DNA from: Collimonas sp. UBA1456
GTDB lineage: Bacteria > Pseudomonadota > Gammaproteobacteria > Burkholderiales > Burkholderiaceae_D
Direction: 5' to 3'
DNA: 14,410 bases
Assembly (NCBI GenBank): GCA_002325825.1
Contig: DCSW01000014.1
Span: 1-14,410, forward strand
Below are positions 8,317 to 14,410 of the stretch, in pieces. A program made the position numbers and the translations under genes. Numbering within the stretch: position 1 is the stretch's first letter; each line of letters begins with the position of its first letter. Below the pieces are notes generated by a model that did no database searches, had not been told where the DNA came from, and saw only the letters and a program-made list of their open reading frames with translations.

Positions 8317-8685
8317 TTACAGCACTTCAGGCGCGAGCGACACAATCTTCATGAAGCGCTCTGTGCGCAATTCACGAGTGACTGGTCCGAAAATACGCGT
8401 ACCAATTGGCTCAAGCTTCGCGTTCAGCAACACCGCTGCATTGCCATCGAACTTAACCAACGAACCATCTTGGCGACGTACGCCCTTAGCGGTTCGCACG
8501 ACAACGGCATTATAGATCTCACCTTTTTTGACGCGACCACGTGGTGCCGCCACTTTAACGGTAACCTTAATCACATCACCAATTCTGGCATAGCGACGCT
8601 TGGAACCACCCAGAACCTTGATACACATTACTTCGCGTGCACCAGTGTTGTCGGCTACTTTGAGCCAGCTTTCCGTTTGAATCAT
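8317..8685 (-). CDS. rplN: 50S ribosomal protein L14
   Basis: L14 lies at the 50S subunit interface, forms a bridge to 16S rRNA helix 14 and is the binding site of the silencing factor RsfS. The 122-residue product has [18 protein letters not shown] (10-27), the signature region [20 protein letters not shown] and the C-terminus [19 protein letters not shown]. Two residues are unusual: Trp7 and Arg34 in RRYARIGD, where E. coli has Gly34. It is the first gene after the internal promoter at 8864-8892, with a leader of about 170 bases. The upstream GGGAAAG is a weak, rather distant ribosome binding site. Confidence 0.98.
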   Translation of the reverse strand: MIQTESWLKVADNTGAREVMCIKVLGGSKRRYARIGDVIKVTVKVAAPRGRVKKGEIYNAVVVRTAKGVRRQDGSLVKFDGNAAVLLNAKLEPIGTRIFGPVTRELRTERFMKIVSLAPEVL

Positions 8686-8899
8686 AATGTTTTCTTTCCC
8701 AACTTAACTCGCTGCCGCACGATGCGGATTTACGGTCAGTCTTGGTCCTGTCAGGGCAACTCTGCTGAGCGCACTGTTTAGGTGGACGACTTCCAAAACT
8801 TCCTACTAGGTACTGCAGGTTGTTTATTTCTTTCATTCTAACCCAAGAACAATCAGATTTATGATTATCGCATCAAAATTCTTGGCTTGCAACATTTAT
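8686..8899. other. rpsQ-rplN spacer: promoter and leader of the spc segment
   Basis: This 214-base spacer separates the S10 and spc segments, where E. coli also has its spc promoter. It holds a strong promoter just after rpsQ, then about 170 bases of transcribed leader. The leader includes a small hairpin CCGCA/TGCGG (8715-8719 and 8723-8727, 3-base loop). No convincing gene is present, and there is no intrinsic terminator for the S10 segment, so read-through is likely. Confidence 0.6.
8864..8892 (-). promoter_or_regulatory. Sigma-70-type promoter of the spc segment
   Basis: On the minus strand TTGCAA (8887-8892) and GATAAT (8864-8869) are separated by exactly 17 bases. The -10 box is preceded by TGC, giving an extended -10 (TGCGATAAT). 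Predicted transcription start is near 8857. It begins 8 bases after the rpsQ stop codon and points at rplN, the location of the known spc promoter in E. coli. This is the best promoter in the window. Confidence 0.8.
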
Positions 8900-9172
8900 T
8901 CACAGGAACTGTGCCACTTGTACCACACGTGTCACACTCCAAGCTTTAGTCTTGGAGATTGGACGTCCTTCTTGGATTTCGACAACGTCGCCTTCCTTTG
9001 CTTGGTTGGTTTCGTCATGCGCATGGTATTTATTAGTACGCACGATGATTTTGCCATACAAAGGATGCTTGACGTGGCGTTCAATCAGGACAGTAACAGT
9101 CTTGTCCATTTTATCGGACACAACTTTACCAACCAGCGTGCGTTTTAGCGCTTGTTTCACTTGATCGTTCAT
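8900..9172 (-). CDS. rpsQ: 30S ribosomal protein S17
   Basis: S17 is a primary 16S rRNA binder, needed early in assembly of the 30S 5' domain. The 90-residue OB-fold protein starts [20 protein letters not shown]. It has [19 protein letters not shown] (36-54) and the signature [20 protein letters not shown] (61-80). The start ATG overlaps the rpmC stop codon by one base (TAATG), so translation is coupled; AAGGG lies about 10 bases upstream inside rpmC. It is the last gene of the S10 segment, directly before the spc promoter. Confidence 0.98.
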   Translation of the reverse strand: MNDQVKQALKRTLVGKVVSDKMDKTVTVLIERHVKHPLYGKIIVRTNKYHAHDETNQAKEGDVVEIQEGRPISKTKAWSVTRVVQVAQFL

Positions 9173-9363
9173 TATAGGACGCCCTTCGAATTGATCGCGG
9201 TCTTGACCCGCGCTATATCGCGACGAACTTTCTTCAATTGCGACGTATTACTCAATTGCTGAGTAGCGATTTGCATACGAAGGCTAAATTGCGCCTTCAA
9301 CAACTCGTTCAGCTCTTTCACCAAGGCCGCTTGATCTTTGTCGCGGAGTTCAGATGCTTTCAT
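9172..9363 (-). CDS. rpmC: 50S ribosomal protein L29
   Basis: L29 lies beside L23 at the peptide exit tunnel. The 63-residue product is two predicted antiparallel helices: [20 protein letters not shown], and after a loop [20 protein letters not shown], which is the family signature (42-61). The start is ATG with GGAG 6 bases upstream. It is 12 bases after rplP, and its TAA overlaps the rpsQ ATG by one base. Confidence 0.98.
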   Translation of the reverse strand: MKASELRDKDQAALVKELNELLKAQFSLRMQIATQQLSNTSQLKKVRRDIARVKTAINSKGVL

Positions 9364-9375
9364 GTTTCACTCCAA

Positions 9376-9795
9376 TTATTGGCCGGCTTGACGCACAACA
9401 AACGTGGTCAAAAATGGCAGTTTAGCTGCAGCCAAACGGAATGCCTCACGCGCCAGAGCCTCGTCGACACCATCCATCTCGTACAGCATTTTACCTGGCT
9501 GGATTTCAGAAACGTAATACTCGGGATTACCCTTACCGTTACCCATACGGACTTCAGCAGGCTTTTGCGAAATTGGCTTATCCGGGAAAATACGAATCCA
9601 GATACGACCACCCCGCTTGATATGACGAGTCATTGCACGACGAGCTGCTTCGATCTGACGCGCGGTAATACGACCGCGACCAACCGCCTTCAGGCCAAAC
9701 TCGCCAAACGATACGGCGGTACAGCGCGAATGCGAAATACCCTTGTTACGGCCCTTTTGCTCTTTACGATATTTTCTGCGTGCTGGTTGCAGCAT
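9376..9795 (-). CDS. rplP: 50S ribosomal protein L16
   Basis: L16 organises the A-site side of the peptidyl-transferase region and is essential late in 50S assembly. The 139-residue product starts [19 protein letters not shown] and has [20 protein letters not shown] (33-52) and [20 protein letters not shown], followed by [14 protein letters not shown]. The Arg of VRMGNGKGN corresponds to E. coli Arg81, the hydroxylated residue. Cys25 in [13 protein letters not shown] is unusual; relatives mostly have Gly. The start is ATG with GGAG 7 bases upstream inside rpsC, and only 2 bases separate it from the rpsC stop codon. Confidence 0.98.
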   Translation of the reverse strand: MLQPARRKYRKEQKGRNKGISHSRCTAVSFGEFGLKAVGRGRITARQIEAARRAMTRHIKRGGRIWIRIFPDKPISQKPAEVRMGNGKGNPEYYVSEIQPGKMLYEMDGVDEALAREAFRLAAAKLPFLTTFVVRQAGQ

Positions 9796-9797
9796 GA

Positions 9798-10637
9798 TTA
9801 TGCTCCCACTTTCTCAACCGGTGCAGCAGCACCTTCAGAAGCCAAATCCGGCTTCTTGGCACGAGCCGGACGAGCAGCTGGCGCACCTAGACCTGCCGTT
9901 GTAGTTTTAGCACGCGGACGACCAGCTGGTTTGCCATCGTCACGACGTGGACCACGGCGCTTCTTGTTGTCGTCGTCGTTAGGCACGTCAATTACCGACG
10001 CTTCGCCGTTAGCCAAACGATCACCCTTGTAGACCCAAACCTTAATGCCGATAATGCCGTATGTAGTTTCAGCTTCACCGAAACCATAATCGATATCAGC
10101 ACGCAGTGTGTGAAGTGGTACGCGACCCTCGCGATACCATTCGGTACGAGCTATTTCGATACCATTCAGACGGCCGGAAGACATGATCTTAATACCCTGC
10201 GCACCCAGACGCATCGCATTCTGCATTGCACGTTTCATCGCGCGGCGGAACATAATACGTTTTTCGAGCTGTTGCGCGATCGAATCGGCAATCAGTTGCG
10301 CGTCGATTTCAGGCTTACGAATTTCTTCGATATTAACGTGAACCGGCACACCCATCAGTTTGGTCAACGACAACTTCAGTACTTCGATATCTTCGCCTTT
10401 TTTACCGATAACAACGCCAGGACGCGAGCTGTAAATCGTGATACGTGCATTCTTTGCAGGACGCTCGATAACAACACGACCGACCGATGCGTTCTTCAGT
10501 TTTTTCTTGAGAAAAGCACGAACTTTCAGATCTTCGCTAAGCATTTTGGCAAAATTGCTATTGCCTGCATACCAGCGGGATCCCCAGTTACGTGTAACCA
10601 CAAGGCGAAAACCAGTTGGATGAATCTTCTGTCCCAT
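9798..10637 (-). CDS. rpsC: 30S ribosomal protein S3 with long C-terminal tail
   Basis: S3 forms part of the mRNA entry channel and, with S4 and S5, the ribosomal helicase. The 279-residue product starts [20 protein letters not shown]. It has a type II KH domain with the loop [11 protein letters not shown] (74-84) and the C-terminal domain [20 protein letters not shown] (140-159) to [14 protein letters not shown]. From about residue 219 there is an extra low-complexity tail: acidic-basic [15 protein letters not shown], then Ala/Pro/Arg/Lys-rich to PVEKVGA. The protein is therefore 46 residues longer than E. coli S3 (233). Such tails are common in betaproteobacteria. The start ATG has TAAGGAG upstream, overlapping the rplV stop codon. 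Confidence 0.98.
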   Translation of the reverse strand: MGQKIHPTGFRLVVTRNWGSRWYAGNSNFAKMLSEDLKVRAFLKKKLKNASVGRVVIERPAKNARITIYSSRPGVVIGKKGEDIEVLKLSLTKLMGVPVHVNIEEIRKPEIDAQLIADSIAQQLEKRIMFRRAMKRAMQNAMRLGAQGIKIMSSGRLNGIEIARTEWYREGRVPLHTLRADIDYGFGEAETTYGIIGIKVWVYKGDRLANGEASVIDVPNDDDNKKRRGPRRDDGKPAGRPRAKTTTAGLGAPAARPARAKKPDLASEGAAAPVEKVGA

Positions 10638-10646
10638 CGTGACTCC

Positions 10647-10976
10647 TTAGTTTCCGACAGTCACGTATATGTGACAGGATTGCTTCGAGATACGATCACC
10701 ACGGCCTTTTGCACGCGCTGTGAAGCGCCTCAGGACCGAAGCTTTTTCTACGTAAATCGTCATGACCTTCAGCTCATCGATGTCAGCACCGTCATTGTGT
10801 TCTGCATTCGCAATTGCGGATTCCAAAACACGCTTGATGATAGCTGCACCTTTCTTAGCGCTAAAAGTCAGGATGTTAAGCGCGTGATCAATTTTTTCGC
10901 CTCGAATCAAGTCAGCGACCAGACGGCCCTTTTGGGCCGACAGGCGCACGTCGCGGAGGGTAGCTTTAGTTTCCAT
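10647..10976 (-). CDS. rplV: 50S ribosomal protein L22
   Basis: L22 lines the nascent-peptide exit tunnel; its beta-hairpin tip takes part in peptide stalling and macrolide resistance. The 109-residue product starts [20 protein letters not shown] and has the helix [20 protein letters not shown] (50-69). The tunnel hairpin [16 protein letters not shown] lies at 83-98. Two ATGs are adjacent (10979 and 10976). The second is preferred because AAGG is 7 bases away instead of 4 and because METKA matches the family N-terminus. With the first ATG the protein would be 110 residues. It is 9 bases after rpsS and 9 before rpsC. Confidence 0.97.
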   Translation of the reverse strand: METKATLRDVRLSAQKGRLVADLIRGEKIDHALNILTFSAKKGAAIIKRVLESAIANAEHNDGADIDELKVMTIYVEKASVLRRFTARAKGRGDRISKQSCHIYVTVGN

Positions 10977-10985
10977 CATCGGACC

Positions 10986-11261
10986 TTATTTCTTAGCCTT
11001 CTTATCAGCAGCATGACCCTTGAATGTACGGGTCAGCGCGAATTCGCCGAGCTTGTGACCAACCATGTTTTCGGACACATATACCGGAATGTGTTGTTTA
11101 CCATTATGCACAGCAATCGTCAGGCCGATAAAATCCGGCATGATGGTCGAGCGACGGGACCAAGTCTTGATTGGCTTTTTGTCTTTGACTGCTTGCGCGG
11201 TTTCGACTTTTTTTATTAGGTAGGCGTCGCAGAACGGCCCTTTTTTCAATGAACGTGTCAT
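10986..11261 (-). CDS. rpsS: 30S ribosomal protein S19
   Basis: S19 lies in the 30S head, complexes with S13 and contacts A-site tRNA. The 91-residue product starts [20 protein letters not shown]. It carries [20 protein letters not shown] (31-50) and the signature [20 protein letters not shown] (60-79), ending in a basic tail. The start ATG has TAAGGG 7 bases upstream, overlapping the rplB stop codon, which implies coupling. It is 10 bases after rplB. Confidence 0.98.
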   Translation of the reverse strand: MTRSLKKGPFCDAYLIKKVETAQAVKDKKPIKTWSRRSTIMPDFIGLTIAVHNGKQHIPVYVSENMVGHKLGEFALTRTFKGHAADKKAKK

Positions 11262-11271
11262 ATTTTATCCC

Positions 11272-12099
11272 TTATTTCTTGCCGCGGCGCGAGACGATCA
11301 TAGAAGTAGTACGCTTGTTGCTGCGAGTCTTCTTACCCTTAGTCTGTTGACCCCATGGCGAAACTGGATGACGACCAGCTGCGGTCTTGCCTTCACCTCC
11401 ACCATGAGGATGGTCAACCGGGTTCATGACCACACCGCGGACGGTAGGACGAACGCCACGCCAACGCATCGCGCCCGCTTTACCAATTTTGCGCAGGCTG
11501 TGCTCTGAATTTCCAACTTCACCTACGGTAGCGCGGCATTCGATGTGCACGCGACGAACTTCACCGGAGCGCAAACGAATCTGAGCATAATTACCTTCAC
11601 GAGCCATCAAGACAACGCCTGCGCCTGCAGTACGGGCCATTTGCCCCCCCTTACCTGGCTGCATTTCGACGCAATGCAGAATTGTACCAACCGGAATATT
11701 GCGAATTGGCAGGCAGTTACCGGATTTGATCGGCGCTTCCGAGCCGCTCATTAGTTGATCACCTACAGCCATGCCCTTAGTGGCGATAATGTAGTGACGC
11801 TCGCCATCGGCGTAGCACAACAGAGCAATATTCGCCGTGCGGTTTGGATCGTATTCGATACGTTCTACTTTCGCTAGAATACCATCTTTAGTGCGCTTGA
11901 AGTCGATCATACGGTAGTGTTGCTTATGACCACCGCCGATGTGACGAGTGGTTATATGACCGTTGTTGTTACGACCGGCTGTTTTAGACTTCTTCTCAAT
12001 CAGGGCTGCAAATGGACGACCTTTATACAAGTCGGAATTAACAACCTTGACCATCCCACGACGGCCCGGTGAGGTTGGTTTAACTTTAACGAGTGCCAT
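11272..12099 (-). CDS. rplB: 50S ribosomal protein L2
   Basis: L2 is among the most conserved 50S proteins and is needed for subunit association and peptidyl-transferase activity. The 275-residue product has the OB-fold and SH3-like RNA-binding domains, and the signature [20 protein letters not shown] at 218-237. His230 in that motif corresponds to the functionally important E. coli His229. The C-terminus is the usual basic tail ([20 protein letters not shown]). The start ATG overlaps the rplW stop codon by one base (TAATG), with GAGG 7 bases upstream inside rplW. It is 10 bases before rpsS. Confidence 0.99.
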   Translation of the reverse strand: MALVKVKPTSPGRRGMVKVVNSDLYKGRPFAALIEKKSKTAGRNNNGHITTRHIGGGHKQHYRMIDFKRTKDGILAKVERIEYDPNRTANIALLCYADGERHYIIATKGMAVGDQLMSGSEAPIKSGNCLPIRNIPVGTILHCVEMQPGKGGQMARTAGAGVVLMAREGNYAQIRLRSGEVRRVHIECRATVGEVGNSEHSLRKIGKAGAMRWRGVRPTVRGVVMNPVDHPHGGGEGKTAAGRHPVSPWGQQTKGKKTRSNKRTTSMIVSRRGKK

Positions 12100-12413
12100 T
12101 ATTTAGCCTCTTCGGTGAAGTTAATTTCTTGGCCAGGCTCCAAGCATACGAATGCGCGGCGAGTGTGGTTGCGGCGACCCTTGGTCTTGCCACTACGCTT
12201 TGTCTTACCCTGACGATTGGCAACTTGAACCGATTCGACTTGAACTTTGAAGAGCAACTCGACGGCAGCTTTGACTTCCGGCTTGGTAGCGTCTGACGCG
12301 ATACGGAAAACGACTTGCTCGTTCTTTTCCGCAACCAACGTTGCCTTTTCAGAAATTACCGGCGCCAACAACACTTTCATCAAGCGTTCTTCGCTATATT
12401 TAATTGCGTTCAT
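12099..12413 (-). CDS. rplW: 50S ribosomal protein L23
   Basis: L23 sits at the tunnel exit and docks trigger factor, SRP and the translocon. The 104-residue product starts [20 protein letters not shown] and has [16 protein letters not shown] (21-36) and [15 protein letters not shown] (48-62). A basic loop of Lys, Arg and Gly (70-87) follows, ending [15 protein letters not shown]. The start ATG overlaps the rplD stop codon by four bases (ATGA), with GAGGAG 8 bases upstream. Its own stop codon overlaps the rplB ATG, so rplD, rplW and rplB form a fully coupled run. Confidence 0.98.
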   Translation of the reverse strand: MNAIKYSEERLMKVLLAPVISEKATLVAEKNEQVVFRIASDATKPEVKAAVELLFKVQVESVQVANRQGKTKRSGKTKGRRNHTRRAFVCLEPGQEINFTEEAK

Positions 12414-13030
12414 GCCAAAATCTCCTCAATCTTCGCCAAAGCCAGCTTGGTGATCAGGATCTTCTTGTAGAATACAAGCGATACTGGATCAGCGTTCCGT
12501 AGCTCACAAACCAGGAAACCTGGCAGATTACGCGACGCCAGCAACAGGTTTTCTTCCAGATTGTCGGTAATAACCAACACGGAATCCAGACCCATAGTCT
12601 TCAACTTTTGCGACAGCAACTTTGTCTTTGGCGCTTCAACAGAAAAATTTTCGACGACCAACAAACGACCTTCGCGTGCCAACTGCGAAAGAATCGAACA
12701 GAGACCTGCGCGATACATCTTCTTGTTTACTTTGTGCGAAAAGTTCTCATCAGGCGAATTCGGGAAAATCCGACCACCGCCGCGCCACAGAGGCGAAGAC
12801 GACATACCGGCACGAGCTCGGCCAGTACCCTTTTGGCGCCATGGCTTTTTAGTCGTGTGATGAACTTCTTCACGGTCTTTTTGCTTACGGTTACCGCTAC
12901 GAGCATTAGCCTGATAGGCAACCACGATCTGGTGAATCAGAGCTTCGTTGTAGTCGCGGCCGAAAATGGCATCCGGAGCAACAACGTTAAAAGCAGCTTG
13001 ACCTTGGTCATTCAGGAGCTTTAGTTCCAT
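12410..13030 (-). CDS. rplD: 50S ribosomal protein L4
   Basis: L4 helps form the exit-tunnel constriction. In E. coli it also represses the S10 operon, both transcriptionally and translationally, through the rpsJ leader. The 206-residue product starts [17 protein letters not shown]. It has the extended tunnel loop [17 protein letters not shown] (59-75) with [14 protein letters not shown] (80-93), and a C-terminal domain through [14 protein letters not shown]. The start ATG has GGAGG 7 bases upstream and lies 3 bases after the rplC stop codon. Whether this L4 regulates the leader here is unknown; in E. coli that control depends on a specific hairpin. Confidence 0.98.
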   Translation of the reverse strand: MELKLLNDQGQAAFNVVAPDAIFGRDYNEALIHQIVVAYQANARSGNRKQKDREEVHHTTKKPWRQKGTGRARAGMSSSPLWRGGGRIFPNSPDENFSHKVNKKMYRAGLCSILSQLAREGRLLVVENFSVEAPKTKLLSQKLKTMGLDSVLVITDNLEENLLLASRNLPGFLVCELRNADPVSLVFYKKILITKLALAKIEEILA

Positions 13031-13033
13031 GAA

Positions 13034-13690
13034 TTAGCCTCCCCTCTTAGCTTTGATTTTGATCGCAGGACTGACCACGACTTGACCGTTCTTCGCGCCT
13101 GGAACCGCACCCTTGACCAACAATAGTTGGCGCTTAGCGTCAACACGTGCTATTTCGAGGTTTTGCGCAGTTACAGTAACGTCACCCATGTGACCTGTCA
13201 TGCGCTTACCAGGAAAAACACGACCTGGATCCTGCGCCATACCGATGGAACCTGGAACATTATGCGAACGGGAGTTACCGTGGGTAGCACGACCGGACGC
13301 GAAGTTGTGACGCTTGATGGTGCCAGCGTAACCTTTACCGATCGACACACCTTGAACGTCAACCTTTTGACCGACTTCGAACAGGCTAGTAGCGATAACT
13401 TCGCCGATCTTCAGCTCGGAAACCTTAATTGAATCAATGCGGAATTCCCTGAGAATACTACCAGCCTCAACGCCAGCTTTGGCGTAGTGCCCAGCAGCGG
13501 CTTTAGTCACGCGTGAAGCGCGACGCGAACCGAATGCAACTTGAACAGCGGTATAACCGTCTGTTTCAGACGTTTTGATTTGGGTCACGCGGTTATTCGA
13601 AACGTCTAGCACGGTTACAGGGATCGTATCCCCATCTTCGGTGAAGATACGCATCATCCCAACCTTGCGACCAACAAGGCCTAAGCTCAT
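13034..13690 (-). CDS. rplC: 50S ribosomal protein L3
   Basis: L3 is one of the two initiators of 50S assembly; its long loop reaches the peptidyl-transferase centre. The 218-residue product starts [16 protein letters not shown] and has [16 protein letters not shown] (35-50) and [20 protein letters not shown] (136-155). Gln153 corresponds to E. coli Gln150, the residue methylated by PrmB. Met13 replaces the usual Thr of GMTRIF. The frame is open four codons further, to an ATG at 13702, but the ATG at 13690 matches the family N-terminus and has GGAG exactly 6 bases upstream (13697-13700). It follows a 282-base spacer after rpsJ, longer than expected for this operon. Confidence 0.98.
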   Translation of the reverse strand: MSLGLVGRKVGMMRIFTEDGDTIPVTVLDVSNNRVTQIKTSETDGYTAVQVAFGSRRASRVTKAAAGHYAKAGVEAGSILREFRIDSIKVSELKIGEVIATSLFEVGQKVDVQGVSIGKGYAGTIKRHNFASGRATHGNSRSHNVPGSIGMAQDPGRVFPGKRMTGHMGDVTVTAQNLEIARVDAKRQLLLVKGAVPGAKNGQVVVSPAIKIKAKRGG

Positions 13691-13696
13691 TGTTTT

Positions 13697-13700
13697 CTCC
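13697..13700 (-). promoter_or_regulatory. Shine-Dalgarno deciding the rplC start
   Basis: GGAG lies 6 bases before the ATG at 13690 and coincides with the first codons of the longer alternative frame (ATG at 13702). This favours the shorter start, which also gives the conserved N-terminus [11 protein letters not shown]. Confidence 0.8.
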
Positions 13701-13703
13701 ATT

Positions 13704-13723
13704 CCCGCCTACGATTGGGCGGG
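13704..13723 (-). promoter_or_regulatory. GC-rich hairpin just upstream of the rplC ribosome binding site
   Basis: The arms CCCGCC (transcript 5' arm, 13718-13723) and GGCGGG (13704-13709) form a perfect 6-bp stem with an 8-base loop. The stem ends 3 bases before the GGAG used by rplC. No U-tract follows directly. Position suggests an influence on rplC translation, but this is inference. Confidence 0.5.
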
Positions 13724-13795
13724 GCTGATGTTTATACAACTAAAATAAATGCAATCGCATAATGCAAAAACAGCCACAATTGCACTGAATTTCAT
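13709..13795 (-). other. Possible 28-residue leader peptide frame before rplC
   Basis: An ATG at 13793-13795 opens a 28-codon frame that starts MKFSAIVAVFALCDC, continues with IYFSCINI and ends SPAQS, with TAG at 13709-13711. CAGG lies about 8 bases upstream. The hydrophobic start resembles a signal or membrane peptide, and it has three cysteines. The stop codon falls at the base of the 3' arm of the hairpin next to the rplC ribosome binding site. It may be chance; a frame this short is expected by luck in AT-rich DNA. Confidence 0.15.
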
Positions 13796-13796
13796 A

Positions 13797-13825
13797 AGTG
13801 TAACCTGGTAAATTTTTATTTGCAA
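13797..13825 (-). promoter_or_regulatory. Candidate promoter in the rpsJ-rplC spacer
   Basis: On the minus strand TTGCAA (13820-13825) and TACACT (13797-13802) are separated by 17 bases, in an AT-rich stretch. Each hexamer matches the sigma-70 consensus at 4 of 6 positions. It points at rplC, with a predicted start near 13790. It is weaker than the spc promoter. Confidence 0.3.
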
Positions 13826-13972
13826 GACCATCTTTGTCGTGGTATGTCAAACATTTACCCGTCAATACTGTTTTACAACACCGATAAGGAATTGGAGACG
13901 GCGCGAATCGCTACGCCATGGTGGCTCATCAATTCTGTATCGCAATGGCATTGCTTGTTACAAATTTCTTTC

Positions 13973-14290
13973 TTATTGCAGTTTGATTTCCACGTCCACG
14001 CCGGCTGGCAGATCCAGCTTCATCAACGCATCGACAGTTTTGTTGGTTGGATCAACGATGTCCATCAAGCGTTGATGCGTACGGATTTCGAACTGATCTC
14101 GGGAGGTCTTATTGACGTGCGGTGAGCGCAATACGTCAAAACGTTGGATACGTGTTGGCAGCGGTACTGGGCCTTTGACAACTGCACCGGTGCGCTTAGC
14201 TGTATCAACGATTTCCTGAGCCGATTGGTCGATCAGTTTGTAGTCAAACGCTTTCAGGCGGATACGGATTTTTTGGTTAGGAGCTGACAT
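13973..14290 (-). CDS. rpsJ: 30S ribosomal protein S10 / NusE
   Basis: S10 is a 30S head protein. As NusE it also joins NusB in rRNA antitermination and links RNA polymerase-bound NusG to the ribosome. The 105-residue product starts [20 protein letters not shown], has the signature [16 protein letters not shown] (36-51) and ends [14 protein letters not shown]. The frame is open further upstream. The ATG at 14290 is chosen because AAGGA is 5 bases before it; the adjacent ATG at 14293 is only 2 bases from that site. It opens the S10 segment. The preceding 120 bases are a structured leader that runs to the right edge. Confidence 0.97.
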   Translation of the reverse strand: MSAPNQKIRIRLKAFDYKLIDQSAQEIVDTAKRTGAVVKGPVPLPTRIQRFDVLRSPHVNKTSRDQFEIRTHQRLMDIVDPTNKTVDALMKLDLPAGVDVEIKLQ

Positions 14291-14410
14291 CATTTTCCTT
14301 AAAAGAACGAACCGTGGATGACAGCCACCCACTGTACATTGTTGCAATGACAAACTGCTGAAGCAGTCTACCATTGCACCACAAGCTTTCTATTACGCGT
14401 CAGCAAGGAT
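14291..14410. other. rpsJ leader up to the right edge
   Basis: These 120 bases contain the rpsJ ribosome binding site (AAGGA, 14296-14300) and a nested hairpin (14343-14378). A short weak inverted repeat GTGG/CCAC lies around 14312-14326. I see no end of an upstream gene such as tuf, and no good promoter. The transcription start is probably beyond the window. Confidence 0.5.
14343..14378 (-). promoter_or_regulatory. Nested hairpin in the rpsJ leader
   Basis: The outer arms TGCAATG (14343-14349) and CATTGCA (14372-14378) pair over 7 bp. The inner arms ACTGC (14354-14358) and GCAGT (14363-14367) pair over 5 bp around a UUCA tetraloop on the transcript. A symmetric 4+4 internal loop lies between them. 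No U-tract follows. In E. coli the S10 leader carries the hairpins through which L4 represses the operon, so a regulatory role here is plausible but unproven. Confidence 0.5.

Larger units (their letters stand above)
13691..13972. other. Long rpsJ-rplC spacer
   Basis: This 282-base spacer, AT-rich in its middle, is the longest in the window. In E. coli rpsJ and rplC are only a few tens of bases apart. It contains a candidate promoter, a 28-codon reading frame and a GC-rich hairpin, each listed separately. Near rpsJ there is also the inverted repeat GCAATG-C-CATTGC. I see no full gene on either strand and no clear intrinsic terminator. Confidence 0.5.

Noticed and set aside
8576..8836. An 86-codon minus-strand frame starting in the rplN leader and running out of frame into rplN
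   Set aside because: The second half is just rplN read in another frame, there is no Shine-Dalgarno at its ATG and the product looks random. A regulatory upstream frame is possible in principle, but nothing in the sequence supports it beyond openness.
10110..11219. A 369-codon open frame on the plus strand, antisense to rpsC, rplV and rpsS
   Set aside because: It lies opposite three well-conserved ribosomal genes, has no recognisable domain and no ribosome binding site that I can see. Long antisense frames are common opposite highly expressed genes with biased codons.
13691..13702. A four-codon longer start for L3 (MEKTM...)
   Set aside because: The GGAG ribosome binding site would fall inside the coding sequence, and the conserved N-terminus begins at the second ATG.
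13830..13864. Two TTGAC boxes (TTGACG and TTGACA) in the rpsJ-rplC spacer as a -35 promoter
   Set aside because: Neither has an acceptable -10 hexamer 16 to 18 bases downstream, so the TTGCAA/TACACT pair was kept instead, at low confidence.
14291..14374. A 28-residue N-terminal extension of S10
   Set aside because: It is not part of the S10 family, it overlaps the leader hairpin, and the AAGGA site fits the ATG at 14290.
14343..14392. tRNA-like look of the rpsJ leader (an AATGGTAGACTG stretch resembling a D-arm)
   Set aside because: No acceptor stem, anticodon arm or T-loop can be built around it; the pairing is explained by a simple nested hairpin.
1..14410. Mobile elements, CRISPR arrays, phage or defence genes
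   Set aside because: The conserved ribosomal gene order is unbroken from end to end, no repeats of the needed kind are visible and no gene is foreign in type.

Overview
The window is a nearly complete bacterial S10-spc-alpha ribosomal protein supercluster, with every gene on the minus strand, so transcription runs from right to left. It looks betaproteobacterial. infA sits between secY and rpmJ, ribosomal protein S3 has a long basic/Ala-Pro tail, S14 is the 101-residue cysteine-poor form, and the protein sequences read most like Burkholderiales, family Oxalobacteraceae. One example is S10 beginning [16 protein letters not shown]. The genus cannot be told from this window. By eye, base composition is near 50% G+C.

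Layout in the order of transcription. The S10 segment (14290 to 8900) is rpsJ, a 282-base spacer, then rplC, rplD, rplW, rplB, rpsS, rplV, rpsC, rplP, rpmC and rpsQ. A 214-base spacer follows, with a strong sigma-70-like promoter (TTGCAA, 17 bases, GATAAT, extended -10). The spc segment (8685 to 2858) is rplN, rplX, rplE, rpsN, rpsH, rplF, rplR, rpsE, rpmD, rplO, secY, infA and rpmJ. The alpha segment (2831 to 34) is rpsM, rpsK, rpsD and rpoA. The next gene, expected to be rplQ, lies beyond the left edge. The upstream str genes (rpsL, rpsG, fusA, tuf) are expected beyond the right edge. In total there are 28 protein genes, all apparently intact. rpmD and rpmJ are the two smallest.

Most genes are 2 to 35 bases apart or overlap. 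Shine-Dalgarno sequences often sit on the stop codon of the preceding gene, which implies translational coupling. The products build both ribosomal subunits, together with initiation factor IF-1, the SecY translocon channel and the RNA polymerase alpha subunit. Growth-rate control of translation, secretion and transcription is therefore tied to one locus.

I see no mobile element, CRISPR array, tRNA, rRNA or pseudogene. This is core genome and I found no new system in it. The items worth a second look are in the spacers: a structured rpsJ leader; the long rpsJ-rplC spacer with a short reading frame that ends inside a hairpin next to the rplC ribosome binding site; the internal spc promoter and its roughly 170-base leader; a nested hairpin between rpsM and rpsK; and two terminator-like hairpins between rpsK and rpsD. 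A few proteins also have unusual residues at normally invariant positions.
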